Assembly (NCBI GenBank): GCA_963709395.1
Contig: CAVPWP010000001.1
Span: 322,206 to 386,205, forward strand
Length of the DNA: 64,000 nt
DNA from: CAVPWP01 sp963709395
GTDB lineage: Bacteria > Pseudomonadota > Alphaproteobacteria > Rhodobacterales > Rhodobacteraceae
Direction: 5' to 3'
Shown: one piece after another, positions 8,961-17,906 of the stretch
Layout of the letters: every line of letters starts with the position of its first letter
Position numbering within the stretch: the first letter of the stretch is position 1
Notes under the pieces: model-generated
Told to the model about the DNA's origin: nothing
The model's database searches: none
The model's input: the letters and a program-made list of their open reading frames with translations, nothing else
Made by a program: the position numbers and the translations under genes

Positions 8961-9479
8961 ATGGAAATGACCGACACATATATCCCCGGAGCGCCGCCTG
9001 GCGCCGCGCGGCCACGAAAAGCGGCCGCCGACGCCCTGCGCCTCGCCGCCGCCCGTGCAGCGGGCCGACCCGCCCCTGCTTCGGCAGTCCATAGCGACAC
9101 GGACGGAATGGCCTCTCGCGCGCCCCGGCGGGCACATATCTCCGCACGCGCGCGCCTGCCCGAGCTTGTTCCAGCCGACCACAAGGAAGAGCGTCGCCCC
9201 TTCGTCGGGATCGACATGCGCTCGGACGCCGTTCAGGACGAAGAGACGCGGTTCGCCCACCGGGCCGAAACCCGCAGCGAAGTCGCCCGTCTCACGGTCT
9301 ACGCCATGAACGCGACGCTGATGATCATGGCCTTTCCCGTGGGATTCGCCCTTCTGGTGTTCAACATCCTGGGCGGCGAGAACCTGCGCACCACGGCCCA
9401 TGCCATGGCGCTGACCGGTCTCGGCATCGCGCTTTCCGGCGTGGCCGGCGTCAGCACCGGCGCCTTCGGCATCCTCTGA
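8961..9479 (+). CDS. Hypothetical protein with two C-terminal membrane helices
   Basis: The 172-residue product starts MEMTDTYIPG after an AAGGAAACC ribosome site. The first ~115 residues are hydrophilic, rich in Ala, Arg and Pro, and probably disordered (AADALRLAAARAAGRPAP). Two hydrophobic segments follow: ATLMIMAFPVGFALLVFNIL and AMALTGLGIALSGVAG. The topology is therefore a cytoplasmic N-terminal region with a two-helix anchor. I do not recognise the family. It is a single gene after the glnA terminator, with no operon partner visible. Confidence 0.75.
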   Translation: MEMTDTYIPGAPPGAARPRKAAADALRLAAARAAGRPAPASAVHSDTDGMASRAPRRAHISARARLPELVPADHKEERRPFVGIDMRSDAVQDEETRFAHRAETRSEVARLTVYAMNATLMIMAFPVGFALLVFNILGGENLRTTAHAMALTGLGIALSGVAGVSTGAFGIL

Positions 9480-9721
9480 GCCGCTGACACCGGCAAACGC
9501 ACGGGTACGCGCCGCTTTCGCGGCGCGCGCCCTGCCCCTGTCGTCCCCGATGCCTCAGCAGCGCAACCGCGCCTCAGCCCAACAGACCCACGATCTTGGC
9601 GCGTCACACACCGTCACCTTGGCGTGACAGCCGGACACGAAACCTTGCGGTGACGGTCCGGCGACCTCATCCTCCTCCCCATGTCGTCCCTTAGGGGCAA
9701 AAGACGCGAAGGGACAAGGCA

Positions 9722-10949
9722 ATGGGCATGGAACGCGCCACGTTCGAGAATTCCGCAGGTAACGCACTGGCCGCGCGTCTCGACATGCCCGACGGGCCGC
9801 ATCTGGCGACGGCGATCTTCGCGCATTGCTTCACCTGCTCGAAGGACATCCACGCCGCGCGCCGCATCGCGGGACGCCTCGCCGCGATGGGAATCGCCGT
9901 CCTGCGGTTCGATTTCACCGGGCTGGGTCATTCGGACGGGGAGTTCGCCAACACCACCTTCACCTCGAACGTCGGCGACCTTGTCGCGGCGGCGGAGTAT
10001 CTCGCGTCCGCGGGACATGGCGCCTGAGATCCTGATCGGCCATTCGCTGGGCGGTGCCGCGGTGTTGCGCGCCGCAGGCCGGATCGCCAGCGTGAAAGCG
10101 GTGGCGACCATCGGCGCGCCGTTCGACCCCGAGCATGTGACCCACAATTTCGGCGACGCGCTTGACCGGATCCGGTCGGATGGGTCGGCCGAGGTCGATC
10201 TGGGGGGCCGGACCTTCCGCATCGGCAAGGCCTTCGTCGAGGATGTGGAGGCCTCGAAGCTCGCCCCGGCCATCGCTGGCCTCAAACGCGCCCTTCTGGT
10301 GTTGCACGCCCCACGGGACGCGGTGGTGGGCATCGACAACGCCACGCGCATCTTCATGGCCGCGAAACACCCCAAGAGCTTCGTCACCCTCGATACCGCC
10401 GACCACCTGATCAGCGACCCGCGCGATGCCGACTATGCCGCCGAGGTGATCGCGGCCTGGGTCGGGCGCTATGTCCCGCTGGCCCCGCCCGCCCCACCTC
10501 CGGGTGCCCCCGAAGGCGTGGTGCGCGTGGCCGAGGCCGATCCGGCGGGCTTCCTTCAGGACGTGACCGTGGGCGCCCGGCACCGCCTCGTCGCCGACGA
10601 GCCCGAGGCCTACGGCGGCACCGACCAGGGCCTGTCGCCCTATGGCTTTCTGGCCGCGGGCCTTGGCGCCTGCACGTCGATGACCATCCGGATGTACGCC
10701 CGGCGCAAGGGCTGGAAGCTGAGCCATGTCTCGGTCGACGTCACGCACGACAAGGTTCACGCACAGGACGCGGGCCAGACCAATGGCGGGCCAGGCGAAA
10801 AGGTCGACCGCTTCAGCCGGCTTGTCCGGCTCGAGGGTGACCTCAGCGACGACCAGCGCGCCCGGTTGATGGAGATCGCCGACAAGTGCCCCGTGCATCG
10901 CACGCTCGAACGCGGCGCGCGGATCGACACGGAGATGGACGGAGCCTAG
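9722..10949 (+). CDS. Alpha/beta hydrolase - OsmC fusion protein (one frameshift)
   Basis: The N-terminal ~250 residues are an alpha/beta hydrolase (FAHCFTCSKDIHAARRIAG, FDFTGLGHSDGEF, and nucleophile elbow GHSLGGAAVL). The C-terminal ~140 residues are an OsmC/Ohr-type peroxide-detoxifying domain (LGACTSMTIRMYARRKGW and the second cysteine in ADKCPVHRTLE). Such fusions are known in Proteobacteria and probably act on organic hydroperoxides. One extra base near 10005-10016 separates the FTSNVGDLVAAAEYL and MAPEILIGHSLGG segments; corrected length is about 408 residues. The stop overlaps that of the convergent lipoprotein gene in a shared CTAG. Confidence 0.88.
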
Positions 10950-11281
10950 CGCAGCCGACCGCCTCCGGCGGGTAAGGGCCGTGCCACCGGCGGGCGATGA
11001 ATTGGCGGACGCACCGTCGGCGGCTTGGCGATGGGCGGCATCGGGCGGGGCGGCACAGTTGCGATCGGCGGCACCGGTCTCACCGGCGGTTCGACCGGGC
11101 CGGGCCGGTCGGGCGGGATGACGACGGTGCCCCCACCCCCATAGTAATAATGGTTCCAGTAGAGGGAGTCGTCATAGGGGTAGTAGCCAGCCCCCGTCGA
11201 CGGCGGCACATCGCAGGCCGACAGCACCAGTCCTCCAGCCAGCAGGCACAGTCCGAGACGGACGCGGCGCTTCGCACTCAT
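10946..11281 (-). CDS. Small proline-rich lipoprotein
   Basis: The 111-residue product has a type II signal peptide, LGLCLLAGGLVLSAC, with the lipobox cysteine at about residue 23, so it should be a lipid-anchored envelope protein. The mature part has a Tyr/Gly patch (YYPYDDSLYWNHYYYGGGG) and a tail dominated by Pro, Arg and Val (about residues 55-105). The start MSAKRRVRLG at 11281 was chosen; an ATG 15 bases upstream is possible. It lies 11 bases after the exported-protein gene to its right, so both may be one transcript. Function unknown. Confidence 0.72.
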   Translation of the reverse strand: MSAKRRVRLGLCLLAGGLVLSACDVPPSTGAGYYPYDDSLYWNHYYYGGGGTVVIPPDRPGPVEPPVRPVPPIATVPPRPMPPIAKPPTVRPPIHRPPVARPLPAGGGRLR

Positions 11282-11292
11282 CCCGACCTCCC

Positions 11293-11847
11293 TCATCGTC
11301 CGGCCCGGAACGAGGCGAAGACGGCGTTGATCTCGTCCACGAAGCCGGGATCTGACCCGGCCTCGAGCACGGCCGCGGCGATGGCAACCCTGTCGCCGGG
11401 CAGGTCGATCAGCGCCACCGAGAACCGCAGCGCGCGACCGTCGCGGCGCCCTGTGCCGCTGAACACCTCGGCCGGCAGCCCGCCGATGCGGCGCGGCGTC
11501 GTGGGGCCGACGTCAGGGTCAAGAGCGAGAAACCGCGCGGCCTCGCGCAGATACGCCCGCGCGCCGTCCAGCGTGGAAACTCCCGGTGGGGACAGGAAGC
11601 CCATCCAGGCCCCGTCGTCGGTTGTCGGCTGAAGTGCCAGAACTCGCGGCACCGGCCGCGCCTCGCCGCCTTCGGGAAGGGTGAGTTCACGCGGCCCGCC
11701 GGTGCGGGCAGACCAGAAATCGGGCGCCTCGACGCTGAAAAGGACGCGTCCGCCTTCGGCATACCCCACAGGCGTCTGCGCCGTCACGGCGCCGGCCCCG
11801 GCTGCAAGCGCGACCGCAATCGCGATACCCAATGGCCATGTTGTCAT
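11293..11847 (-). CDS. Exported protein of unknown function
   Basis: The 184-residue product begins MTTWPLGIAIAVALAAGAGA followed by VTAQTPVG, a Sec-type signal peptide. The mature part includes VLFSVEAPDFWSARTGGPREL, WMGFLSPPGVSTLDGARAYL and GLPAEVFSGTGRRDGRALRF, and ends with DPGFVDEINAVFASFRAGR. The pattern resembles small periplasmic proteins of Rhodobacteraceae without assigned function. It is upstream of the proline-rich lipoprotein gene on the same strand. Confidence 0.72.
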   Translation of the reverse strand: MTTWPLGIAIAVALAAGAGAVTAQTPVGYAEGGRVLFSVEAPDFWSARTGGPRELTLPEGGEARPVPRVLALQPTTDDGAWMGFLSPPGVSTLDGARAYLREAARFLALDPDVGPTTPRRIGGLPAEVFSGTGRRDGRALRFSVALIDLPGDRVAIAAAVLEAGSDPGFVDEINAVFASFRAGR

Positions 11848-11934
11848 GATGCTGAGGTCCTTCAGCGGATGATGCACTTTCGGGTATGATGATCAGTCCG
11901 CGCCAAATGCTGTCAACCTTCATCCCGAAACGAA

Positions 11935-11959
11935 AAAGGGCGCGGATCGCTCCGCGCCC
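11935..11959 (-). terminator. Terminator after bioY
   Basis: A 9-base-pair stem GGGCGCGGA / TCCGCGCCC with a 4-base loop lies 25 bases after the bioY stop. On the minus strand it is followed directly by TTTTTCG. Confidence 0.85.
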
Positions 11960-11983
11960 CCTGAACATCGACCGGCAGGGTGA

Positions 11984-12583
11984 TCAGCGCCGCGCGTCGC
12001 CCACGGCTTTCCAGACTGCCGGGATCAGAAGCGCGGCAAGTGCCAGCTTCAGCGCGTCGCCCAGAAGGAAGTTCGTCATGCCCCACTGCGCCACCCAGGC
12101 GGCCCCTTTATCGGCCAGGAAGAGATAGGCCATCCACGGCAGGCCGAACGCATAGATGATGGCATTGCCGATCAGCAGCGCCCCGGCCATCGACGCGACC
12201 GATTTGTCCCAGCCGCGCTCTGCCAGCCAGCCCATCGTGATCGCCGCCACCGCGAAACCGACCAGATAGCCGCCTGTCGGCCCCATCATGTAGGCAAGGC
12301 CTGCGGTCTCGCCGGTGAAGACGGTCACGCCCAGCGCCCCAAGCGCCAGGTAGGCCAGAAGCGTCACGCCGCCCAGTCGCGCACCATAGGCCGCGCCGAT
12401 GGTCAGAACCGCGAAGGTCTGCATGGTGATCGGCACCGGCCACATCGGCACGCGGATATTGGCGGCAAGGGTCAGGGCGCCGATGCCCAGCATCACCAGC
12501 ACCGCCTGTTTCACGCGCAGCGCCACCCCGTTCGACGGGCCGAAGACCCCGCTCAGAACCCTGTTGTCGATCGCCATGCTCAT
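11984..12583 (-). CDS. bioY: Biotin transporter substrate-binding protein BioY
   Basis: BioY is the membrane S-component that captures biotin, alone or with an ECF ATPase pair (BioMN). The 199-residue protein has about six hydrophobic segments and the family motifs VPMWPVPITMQTFAVLTIG and GPTGGYLVGF near residue 100. The start MSMAIDNRVLSG at 12583 is favoured. No bioM or bioN lies next to it, so it is either a solitary BioY or uses an ECF module elsewhere. I looked for a BioR box (TTATMKATAA) upstream and did not see one. Confidence 0.93.
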   Translation of the reverse strand: MSMAIDNRVLSGVFGPSNGVALRVKQAVLVMLGIGALTLAANIRVPMWPVPITMQTFAVLTIGAAYGARLGGVTLLAYLALGALGVTVFTGETAGLAYMMGPTGGYLVGFAVAAITMGWLAERGWDKSVASMAGALLIGNAIIYAFGLPWMAYLFLADKGAAWVAQWGMTNFLLGDALKLALAALLIPAVWKAVGDARR

Positions 12584-12651
12584 GGGACGTTCACTCCTTC
12601 GAAACCTCGTTCGCTCTCTAATGCACCACGCACCTGCGTGGCGCAAGATAT

Positions 12652-13084
12652 TCACCGGTCCGGGACGAAGTGCGAGGTCATGACATAGTCCTTGCGCGGC
12701 CCGGTCACGCGCCAGACCGACGTCCATTCGGGCCAGCGCGAAAAGTCATAGCTGCACCGCGTAGCGGTCCGGGCTGCACAGGTGCGTCGCCTCGGGGTCG
12801 GCCACGCCCAGCGGGAAGCTGTGGAACGGCCGCCCATCCTCGAACGATACCTCGATCCGGCCCGCCTCGGCCCGCCAGAGATAGCGCCGCTCGGCCTGCA
12901 TCCCCGGCCCGGCAATTCCGTCGATCGACAGGATGCCGGTCTCTTCCTGGATCAGGGTCTGCCCCGACCGCAGGAACCGCGCCACCCCGGACAGCCGCGC
13001 GTCGCCCTGCCCGCCTGAATGCGCGATCCGCCGGTCCAGGCGCCAGACCCCTTCGAAGGCCGAAAGGGACTGCGGTCCCGTCAT
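12652..13084 (-). CDS. DUF6314-like small protein (one frameshift)
   Basis: The product begins MTGPQSLSAFEGVWRLDRRI and continues through GILSIDGIAG and an aromatic-rich region ending FPLGVADPEATHLCSPDRY. One extra base near 12750-12756 shifts the frame; the restored end is YDFSRWPEWTSVWRVTGPRK then DYVMTSHFVPDR. The corrected product is about 143 residues, consistent with the DUF6314 family (lipocalin-like fold suspected, role unknown). It is divergent from purB, with 85 bases between the starts. The assignment rests on the conserved VWRVTGPRKDY ending, from memory. Confidence 0.7.
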
Positions 13085-13169
13085 CCCCTGCGCACCCGCC
13101 TTGCTGTCCCGTCCCCCCTTGTCTAAGACGCCCCCGCGCGCACCACAATTCCCGAAAGGCCGGCCGCCC

Positions 13170-14474
13170 ATGATCCCCCGCTATTCCCGCCCCGAGATGG
13201 TGGCCATCTGGTCGCCCGAGACCAAGTTCCGCATCTGGTTCGAGATCGAGGCCCACGCCTGTGACGCCATGGCCGATCTGGGCGTGATCCCGAAAGCCAA
13301 CGCCGAGGCGGTCTGGGCGGCGAAGGACGTCGAGTTCGACGTGGCGCGCATCGACGAGATCGAAGCGGTGACGAAGCACGACGTGATCGCCTTCCTGACC
13401 CATCTGTCCGAGATCGTGGGCGCGGATGCGGCGCGCTTCGTCCACCAGGGCATGACCTCGTCCGACGTGCTCGACACCACGCTCAACATCCAGCTTGTCC
13501 GCGCCGCCGACATCCTTCTGGCCGACATGGACGCGCTTCTGGCCGCGCTCAAGCGCCGCGCGCAGGAGCACAAGGACACGATCCGCATCGGCCGCAGCCA
13601 CGGCATCCATGCCGAGCCCACGACCATGGGCCTGACCTTCGCGCGCTTCTACGCCGAGATGAAGCGCAACCGGGACCGCCTTGAAAACGCGCGCAAGGAA
13701 ATCGCCACCGGCGCCATTTCCGGCGCCGTCGGAACCTTCGCGAACATCGACCCCCGCGTCGAAGAGCATGTCTGCAAGATGATGGGCCTCACGCCCGAGC
13801 CGATCTCGACCCAGGTGATCCCGCGCGACCGGCACGCCATGTTCTTCGCTACCTTGGGCGTCATCGCCTCGTCGGTCGAGAACGTCGCGATCGAGGTCCG
13901 GCACATGCAGCGCACCGAGGTGCTGGAGGCCGAGGAGTTCTTCTCGGCCGGCCAGAAGGGCTCGTCGGCCATGCCGCACAAGCGCAACCCGGTCCTGACC
14001 GAGAACCTGACCGGCCTTGCCCGCCTGGTCCGCATGGCGGTGATCCCGGCGATGGAGAACGTGGCGCTCTGGCACGAACGCGACATCTCGCATTCCTCGG
14101 TCGAACGGATGATCGGCCCCGATGCCACCGTCACGCTCGACTTCGCTCTGGCGCGGCTGACCGGCGTGATCGACAAGCTCGTGGTCTATCCCGACAACAT
14201 GATGGCCAACATGAACAAGTTCCGCGGACTGGTTCATTCGCAACGGGTTTTGCTGGCCCTGACCCAGGCCGGTGTCAGCCGCGAGGACGCCTATCGCCTT
14301 GTGCAGCGCAACGCGATGAAGGTCTGGGAAGAGGGCAAGGATTTCCTGACCGAACTCAAGGCCGACGCCGAGGTGACGGCGGCGCTGAGCGAGGCGGAGC
14401 TCGAGGACAAGTTCGACCTCGGCTACCACACCAAGCATGTCGACACGATCTTCGCGCGGGTGTTCGGGGACTGA
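13170..14474 (+). CDS. purB: Adenylosuccinate lyase
   Basis: The enzyme acts twice in purine synthesis: it releases fumarate from SAICAR and from adenylosuccinate. The 434-residue product starts MIPRYSRPEMVAIW and has the three conserved fumarase-superfamily blocks: TSSDVLDTTLN (about 94-104), the histidine region RSHGIHAEPTTMG (about 142-154), and the flexible signature loop KGSSAMPHKRNP (about 262-273). The start at 13170 is supported by the family N-terminus and an upstream GAAAGGCCG. The gene is intact and monocistronic. Confidence 0.97.
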   Translation: MIPRYSRPEMVAIWSPETKFRIWFEIEAHACDAMADLGVIPKANAEAVWAAKDVEFDVARIDEIEAVTKHDVIAFLTHLSEIVGADAARFVHQGMTSSDVLDTTLNIQLVRAADILLADMDALLAALKRRAQEHKDTIRIGRSHGIHAEPTTMGLTFARFYAEMKRNRDRLENARKEIATGAISGAVGTFANIDPRVEEHVCKMMGLTPEPISTQVIPRDRHAMFFATLGVIASSVENVAIEVRHMQRTEVLEAEEFFSAGQKGSSAMPHKRNPVLTENLTGLARLVRMAVIPAMENVALWHERDISHSSVERMIGPDATVTLDFALARLTGVIDKLVVYPDNMMANMNKFRGLVHSQRVLLALTQAGVSREDAYRLVQRNAMKVWEEGKDFLTELKADAEVTAALSEAELEDKFDLGYHTKHVDTIFARVFGD

Positions 14475-14639
14475 GCACGCTCCCCATTTTCGCCTCATTT
14501 TCAGGCTTTTGTCGCGTGACTGAACCGCGATGAGACCATGCTGACGCGCCGTAGGACCCTTGGCCTTCGACCGCGACCATGGCAAGTGCCATGGTCCCCG
14601 CCCGCGCGCGCGCCGGAAGTCGCTCGACCGCGAGACCGT

Positions 14640-15870
14640 GGCTTCGCCCCCAGCCGGGAGAGGCCAGTATCCACGTCCGACTCAACGCGCTGATCGAGCG
14701 GCTGAGCGAGGCGGGCGGTGGAACGATCCGCCTTGCTCCCGGCATCTACCCCACCTCTGCGCAGATCCGAATCCTCGACGACATCAGAATTGTCGGCGCG
14801 GGGATGCGTGGGCGGGAGGGGTCGGTCATTCGGCTCACCGACGGTGCGCCGCCCTTCGGCAGCAACGCAGGCATTCTCCGTCTGAAGCGCGACGGGGTGG
14901 CGCTGACCACCGCATCGAACGGAACATCGTACTTCGCGACTTCGCCGTCGTGGCAACCGCGACGGCCAGCGGGAGGACGTGACGGATGCCGGATGAAGTA
15001 GGGCGCTCTATGCCGAGGCCAGCACCACGTTGTCGTTCGGCGCATGACCATCATGAACTGCATGGGCTCCGGCATCGACCCTCCGGCAGATCCACCGTCG
15101 CCCAAGCGAACGACTCCTGATCGAGGAATGCGTGGCGATCGGCAACGCAAAGGACGGCTTTACGCTCGACCATCAGCTCGGAACAGTCATGCGGCACTGC
15201 GTGGCGCAGTGGAACGGACGAGCCGGCATCAACATCGTCACCTCCACTGCCGAGACCAGAGTCGAGGATAAGATCTGCCTCGAGAACGGCGGAAACGGCA
15301 TCGTTGTGCAGAACGACAACCACGCGATCCTGCTGCGAGCAACCAGGTGGTCTCCAATGGTCACCAGGGATCTTTCTGCGCATGGCAGCCGACCTGCAGG
15401 TCGAAGGGAACCTCGTCTACAGGAACGCCCGTGCAGGGCTGCGTATCAATGGCGGCGACGCCATCACGGTGCGCGGCAACGCGATCCTGCACAATCTACA
15501 GGACGGCAAGACCCGCCAGAGCGAGATTGAGCTTCAGGAGCATGGAGACGAGGGCCCAAGGAACGTTCTCGTCGAGGCCAACCATGTTGCCGCCACGCGG
15601 AGGGCCGCGGTGATGGATGCGCACCGGTCAGAAGGGACACGGATCGAAGGAAACGTCTACTCTGCACGCGGCCGTGGGATTGTCCTTCGCGCGCGGAGTT
15701 CGATCGCCGAAGACAATACACGCCTTCGTGTGCGCCATTGGAATACCGCCCGCGATCCATTGTCCGGCATTGCGTGAACGGCGGGGGACGTCCGTGTCCG
15801 TCGCGGGGACGCACAGCAACCCGCCAGCGCTCACAACCTCGTGGTCGAGAACACGGGAAGCCGGTCGCCG
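14640..15870 (+). pseudogene. Broken AlgE-type mannuronan C5-epimerase (parallel beta-helix)
   Basis: Pieces in different frames line up with the A-module of Azotobacter-type alginate epimerases. In order they are LNALIERLSEAGGGTIRLAP, GIYPTSAQIRI with RIVGAGMRG, MTIMNCMGSGIDP, GNAKDGFTLDHQLGTVMRHC, AGINIVTSTAETRVEDK, ENGGNGIVVQNDNHAILLR, IFLRMAADLQVEGNLVYRNA, NARAGLRINGGDAITVRGNA and SEIELQEHGDEGPRNVLVEA. The VTST and right-handed beta-helix pattern are characteristic. At least five frame changes plus in-frame stops break it, and the DPHE catalytic motif expected after GID cannot be read intact. No signal peptide or RTX secretion signal is joined to it. The family call is from memory; decay versus sequence error is discussed in the findings. 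Confidence 0.65.
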
Positions 15871-15884
15871 AAGTCAAGGCCGCT

Positions 15885-16856
15885 TCATTCCTTCAGCCCG
15901 GATCGTCCGGACGTGCTGGCCGAGGTCGCAGCGGCGCCCCCGGGCCGCCGCCCTGCCCGCTGCATCTTCACCGGAATCGTCCGCGCCAGCCGCAGAAGAT
16001 GCGCCATGAACGGCTTGGACGTCTCGTCATCCCGTGTCGCCGCATAAAGCCTGCGGGTCATGCCCGTTTCCGTCAACGGCCGCGTCACGTAGTCCGACGA
16101 GGTGCGCACCTCGCGCACCACCCAGTCGGGCAGCACCGCGACCCCGCGGTTCGAGGCCACCAGCAGCAGGATCACCGCGGTCAGTTCGACCTGACGGATC
16201 GCCCGCGGCTCGACCTTGGCGGGGGTCAGAAGCTGGCTGAACACATCCAGCCGCGCGCGGTCCACCGGATAGGTGATCAGCGTCTCGTCGCGGAAATCCT
16301 CGGCCTCGACGAAGGGTTTCTCCGCCAGCGGATGCTGTGACGAGGCCACGAAGACCGGCTCGTAGTCGAACAGCGGCGTGAACACGACGCCGTCCAGCGT
16401 TTCGGGGTCCGACGACACGACGAGGTCCACCTCTTCGCGCTGCAGCGCGGGCAGCGCGCCGAAAGCGAGGCCGGGGCGGATATCGACATCGACATCGGGC
16501 CAGGCCTTGCGGAACTCCTCGAGCACGGGGAAGAGCCATTCGAAACAGGCGTGGCATTCGATGGCGATATGAAGCCGTCCGGACTTGCCCGATTGCAGCC
16601 CCCGGAACTCGGCCTCCATCGCCTCGATCTCGGGCAGCACCTTCTCGGCCAGCCGCAAGAGCTTCATCCCCGCCGCCGACAGTTTCAAGGGCTTCGACCG
16701 CCGCACGAAGAGCTCGACACCCACCTGGTCCTCGAGCCCCTTCACCTGGTGGCTCAGCGCCGATTGCGTGATGTTCAACTGGTCGGCCGCCCGCGCCAGC
16801 CCACCGGCCTCGTGGATCGCGCGGATCGTGCGAAGATGACGGAACTCGATATGCAT
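15885..16856 (-). CDS. metR: LysR-family regulator, MetR-like
   Basis: The 323-residue protein has an N-terminal winged helix-turn-helix (IEFRHLRTIRAIHEAGGLAR followed by AADQLNITQSALSHQVKGLE) and a LysR effector domain. Residues LHIAIECHACFEWLFPVLEE are typical of MetR, which uses homocysteine as coactivator. It is divergent from metF, with a perfect MetR-type site between them. The C-terminal ~25 residues are low-complexity and not part of the family core. The start MHIEFRHLRT is canonical. Confidence 0.9.
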   Translation of the reverse strand: MHIEFRHLRTIRAIHEAGGLARAADQLNITQSALSHQVKGLEDQVGVELFVRRSKPLKLSAAGMKLLRLAEKVLPEIEAMEAEFRGLQSGKSGRLHIAIECHACFEWLFPVLEEFRKAWPDVDVDIRPGLAFGALPALQREEVDLVVSSDPETLDGVVFTPLFDYEPVFVASSQHPLAEKPFVEAEDFRDETLITYPVDRARLDVFSQLLTPAKVEPRAIRQVELTAVILLLVASNRGVAVLPDWVVREVRTSSDYVTRPLTETGMTRRLYAATRDDETSKPFMAHLLRLARTIPVKMQRAGRRPGGAAATSASTSGRSGLKE

Positions 16857-16890
16857 ACCCGCGGCTCACTCATAATGGTGTTGAGGATTA

Positions 16891-16903
16891 TGAATTTGTT
16901 TCA
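16891..16903. promoter_or_regulatory. MetR-type binding site
   Basis: TGAATTTGTTTCA matches the MetR consensus TGAA-N5-TTCA exactly. It lies 35 bases upstream of the metR start and 47 bases upstream of the metF start, as expected for activation of metF and autoregulation. Confidence 0.75.
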
Positions 16904-16949
16904 CGACGCCCGGCATGGGACAAGCCCCCTGTCACATCCGGAGTCCGCC

Positions 16950-17819
16950 ATGCCCACCCCGCCCCGCCTCAGCTTCGAATTCTTCCCGCCGCAGTCGCTG
17001 GAAGCCTCGTTCCGGCTTTGGGACACCGTGCATGCGCTGGCGCCGCTGAAGCCCGATTTCGTCTCGGTCACCTATGGCGCGGGCGGGACAACGCGGGAAC
17101 TGACGCACGAAGCGGTGACGACCATCGGCGCGCATACCGGCCTCAACGTTGCGGCCCACCTGACCTGCGTCGGCGCGACAAAGGCCGAAACGATGGAGAT
17201 CGCCCACCGATATGCCGAGGCTGGCGTGACCGAGATCGTGGCGCTGCGCGGCGACCCGCCGAAGGGTGCGGGCCGCTTCACCCCCCATCCCGACGGCTTC
17301 GCCGACAGCTGCGAGCTGATCGCCGCGCTGGCCGAGACGGGCCGCTTCACCATCCGCGTCGGCGCCTATCCCGACCCGCATCCCGAGGCCGCGACCGCTC
17401 AGGCCGACATCGACTGGCTCAAGCGCAAGATCGACGCCGGCGCCTCCTCGGCCATCACCCAGTTCTTCTTCGAGGCCGACACTTTCTTCCGCTTCCGCGA
17501 CGCCTGCGCAAAAGCCGGAATCGACGCCCCGATCCTCCCGGGCATCCTGCCGATCGAGAACTGGAAGGGCGTGCGCCGCTTCGCCGAGCGCTGCGGCACC
17601 CCGGTCCCGGCCTGGCTGGACGAGGCTTTCGCCACCGCCGATCGCGACGGCCGGGCCGAGCTTCTGGCCACGGCGCTGTGCACCGAACTCTGCACCGAAT
17701 TGCTCGAAGGCGGGGTGGACCGGTTGCATTTCTACACGCTGAACAAGCCGCACCTCACGCGCGATGTGGCCCGCGCACTCGGCGTGACGCCCGAGATCGC
17801 GCTCGAACACGTGGCCTGA
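16950..17819 (+). CDS. metF: 5,10-methylenetetrahydrofolate reductase
   Basis: MetF reduces methylene-THF to methyl-THF, the methyl donor for methionine synthesis, using FAD. The 289-residue product starts MPTPPRLSFEFFPPQS and has the TIM-barrel motifs FVSVTYGAGGTTRE (about 45-58), VAAHLTCVGAT (about 68-78), IVALRGDPPKG (about 98-108), and the late DRLHFYTLNKP. The start follows a GGAG motif and fits the family. It is monocistronic, divergent from metR, and followed by an intergenic repeat copy. Confidence 0.97.
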   Translation: MPTPPRLSFEFFPPQSLEASFRLWDTVHALAPLKPDFVSVTYGAGGTTRELTHEAVTTIGAHTGLNVAAHLTCVGATKAETMEIAHRYAEAGVTEIVALRGDPPKGAGRFTPHPDGFADSCELIAALAETGRFTIRVGAYPDPHPEAATAQADIDWLKRKIDAGASSAITQFFFEADTFFRFRDACAKAGIDAPILPGILPIENWKGVRRFAERCGTPVPAWLDEAFATADRDGRAELLATALCTELCTELLEGGVDRLHFYTLNKPHLTRDVARALGVTPEIALEHVA

Positions 17820-17840
17820 CGACGGGGCCTGACGACCCCC

Positions 17841-17874
17841 TCTTCTTCTGGCGTGAAATACCTCGGGGTCCGGG
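17841..17874 (+). repeat. Intergenic 3'-flank repeat, copy B
   Basis: Beginning 22 bases after the metF stop, it reads TCTTCTTCTGGCGTGAAATA then CCTCGGGGTCCGG. The orientation relative to metF is the same as copy A has to nnrE. Confidence 0.75.
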
Positions 17875-17906
17875 GCGGAGCCCCGGCGCTGTCGTATCTC
17901 TGGCCC

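Noticed and set aside
12584..12660. BioR operator upstream of bioY
   Set aside because: No match to TTATMKATAA is present in the gap.
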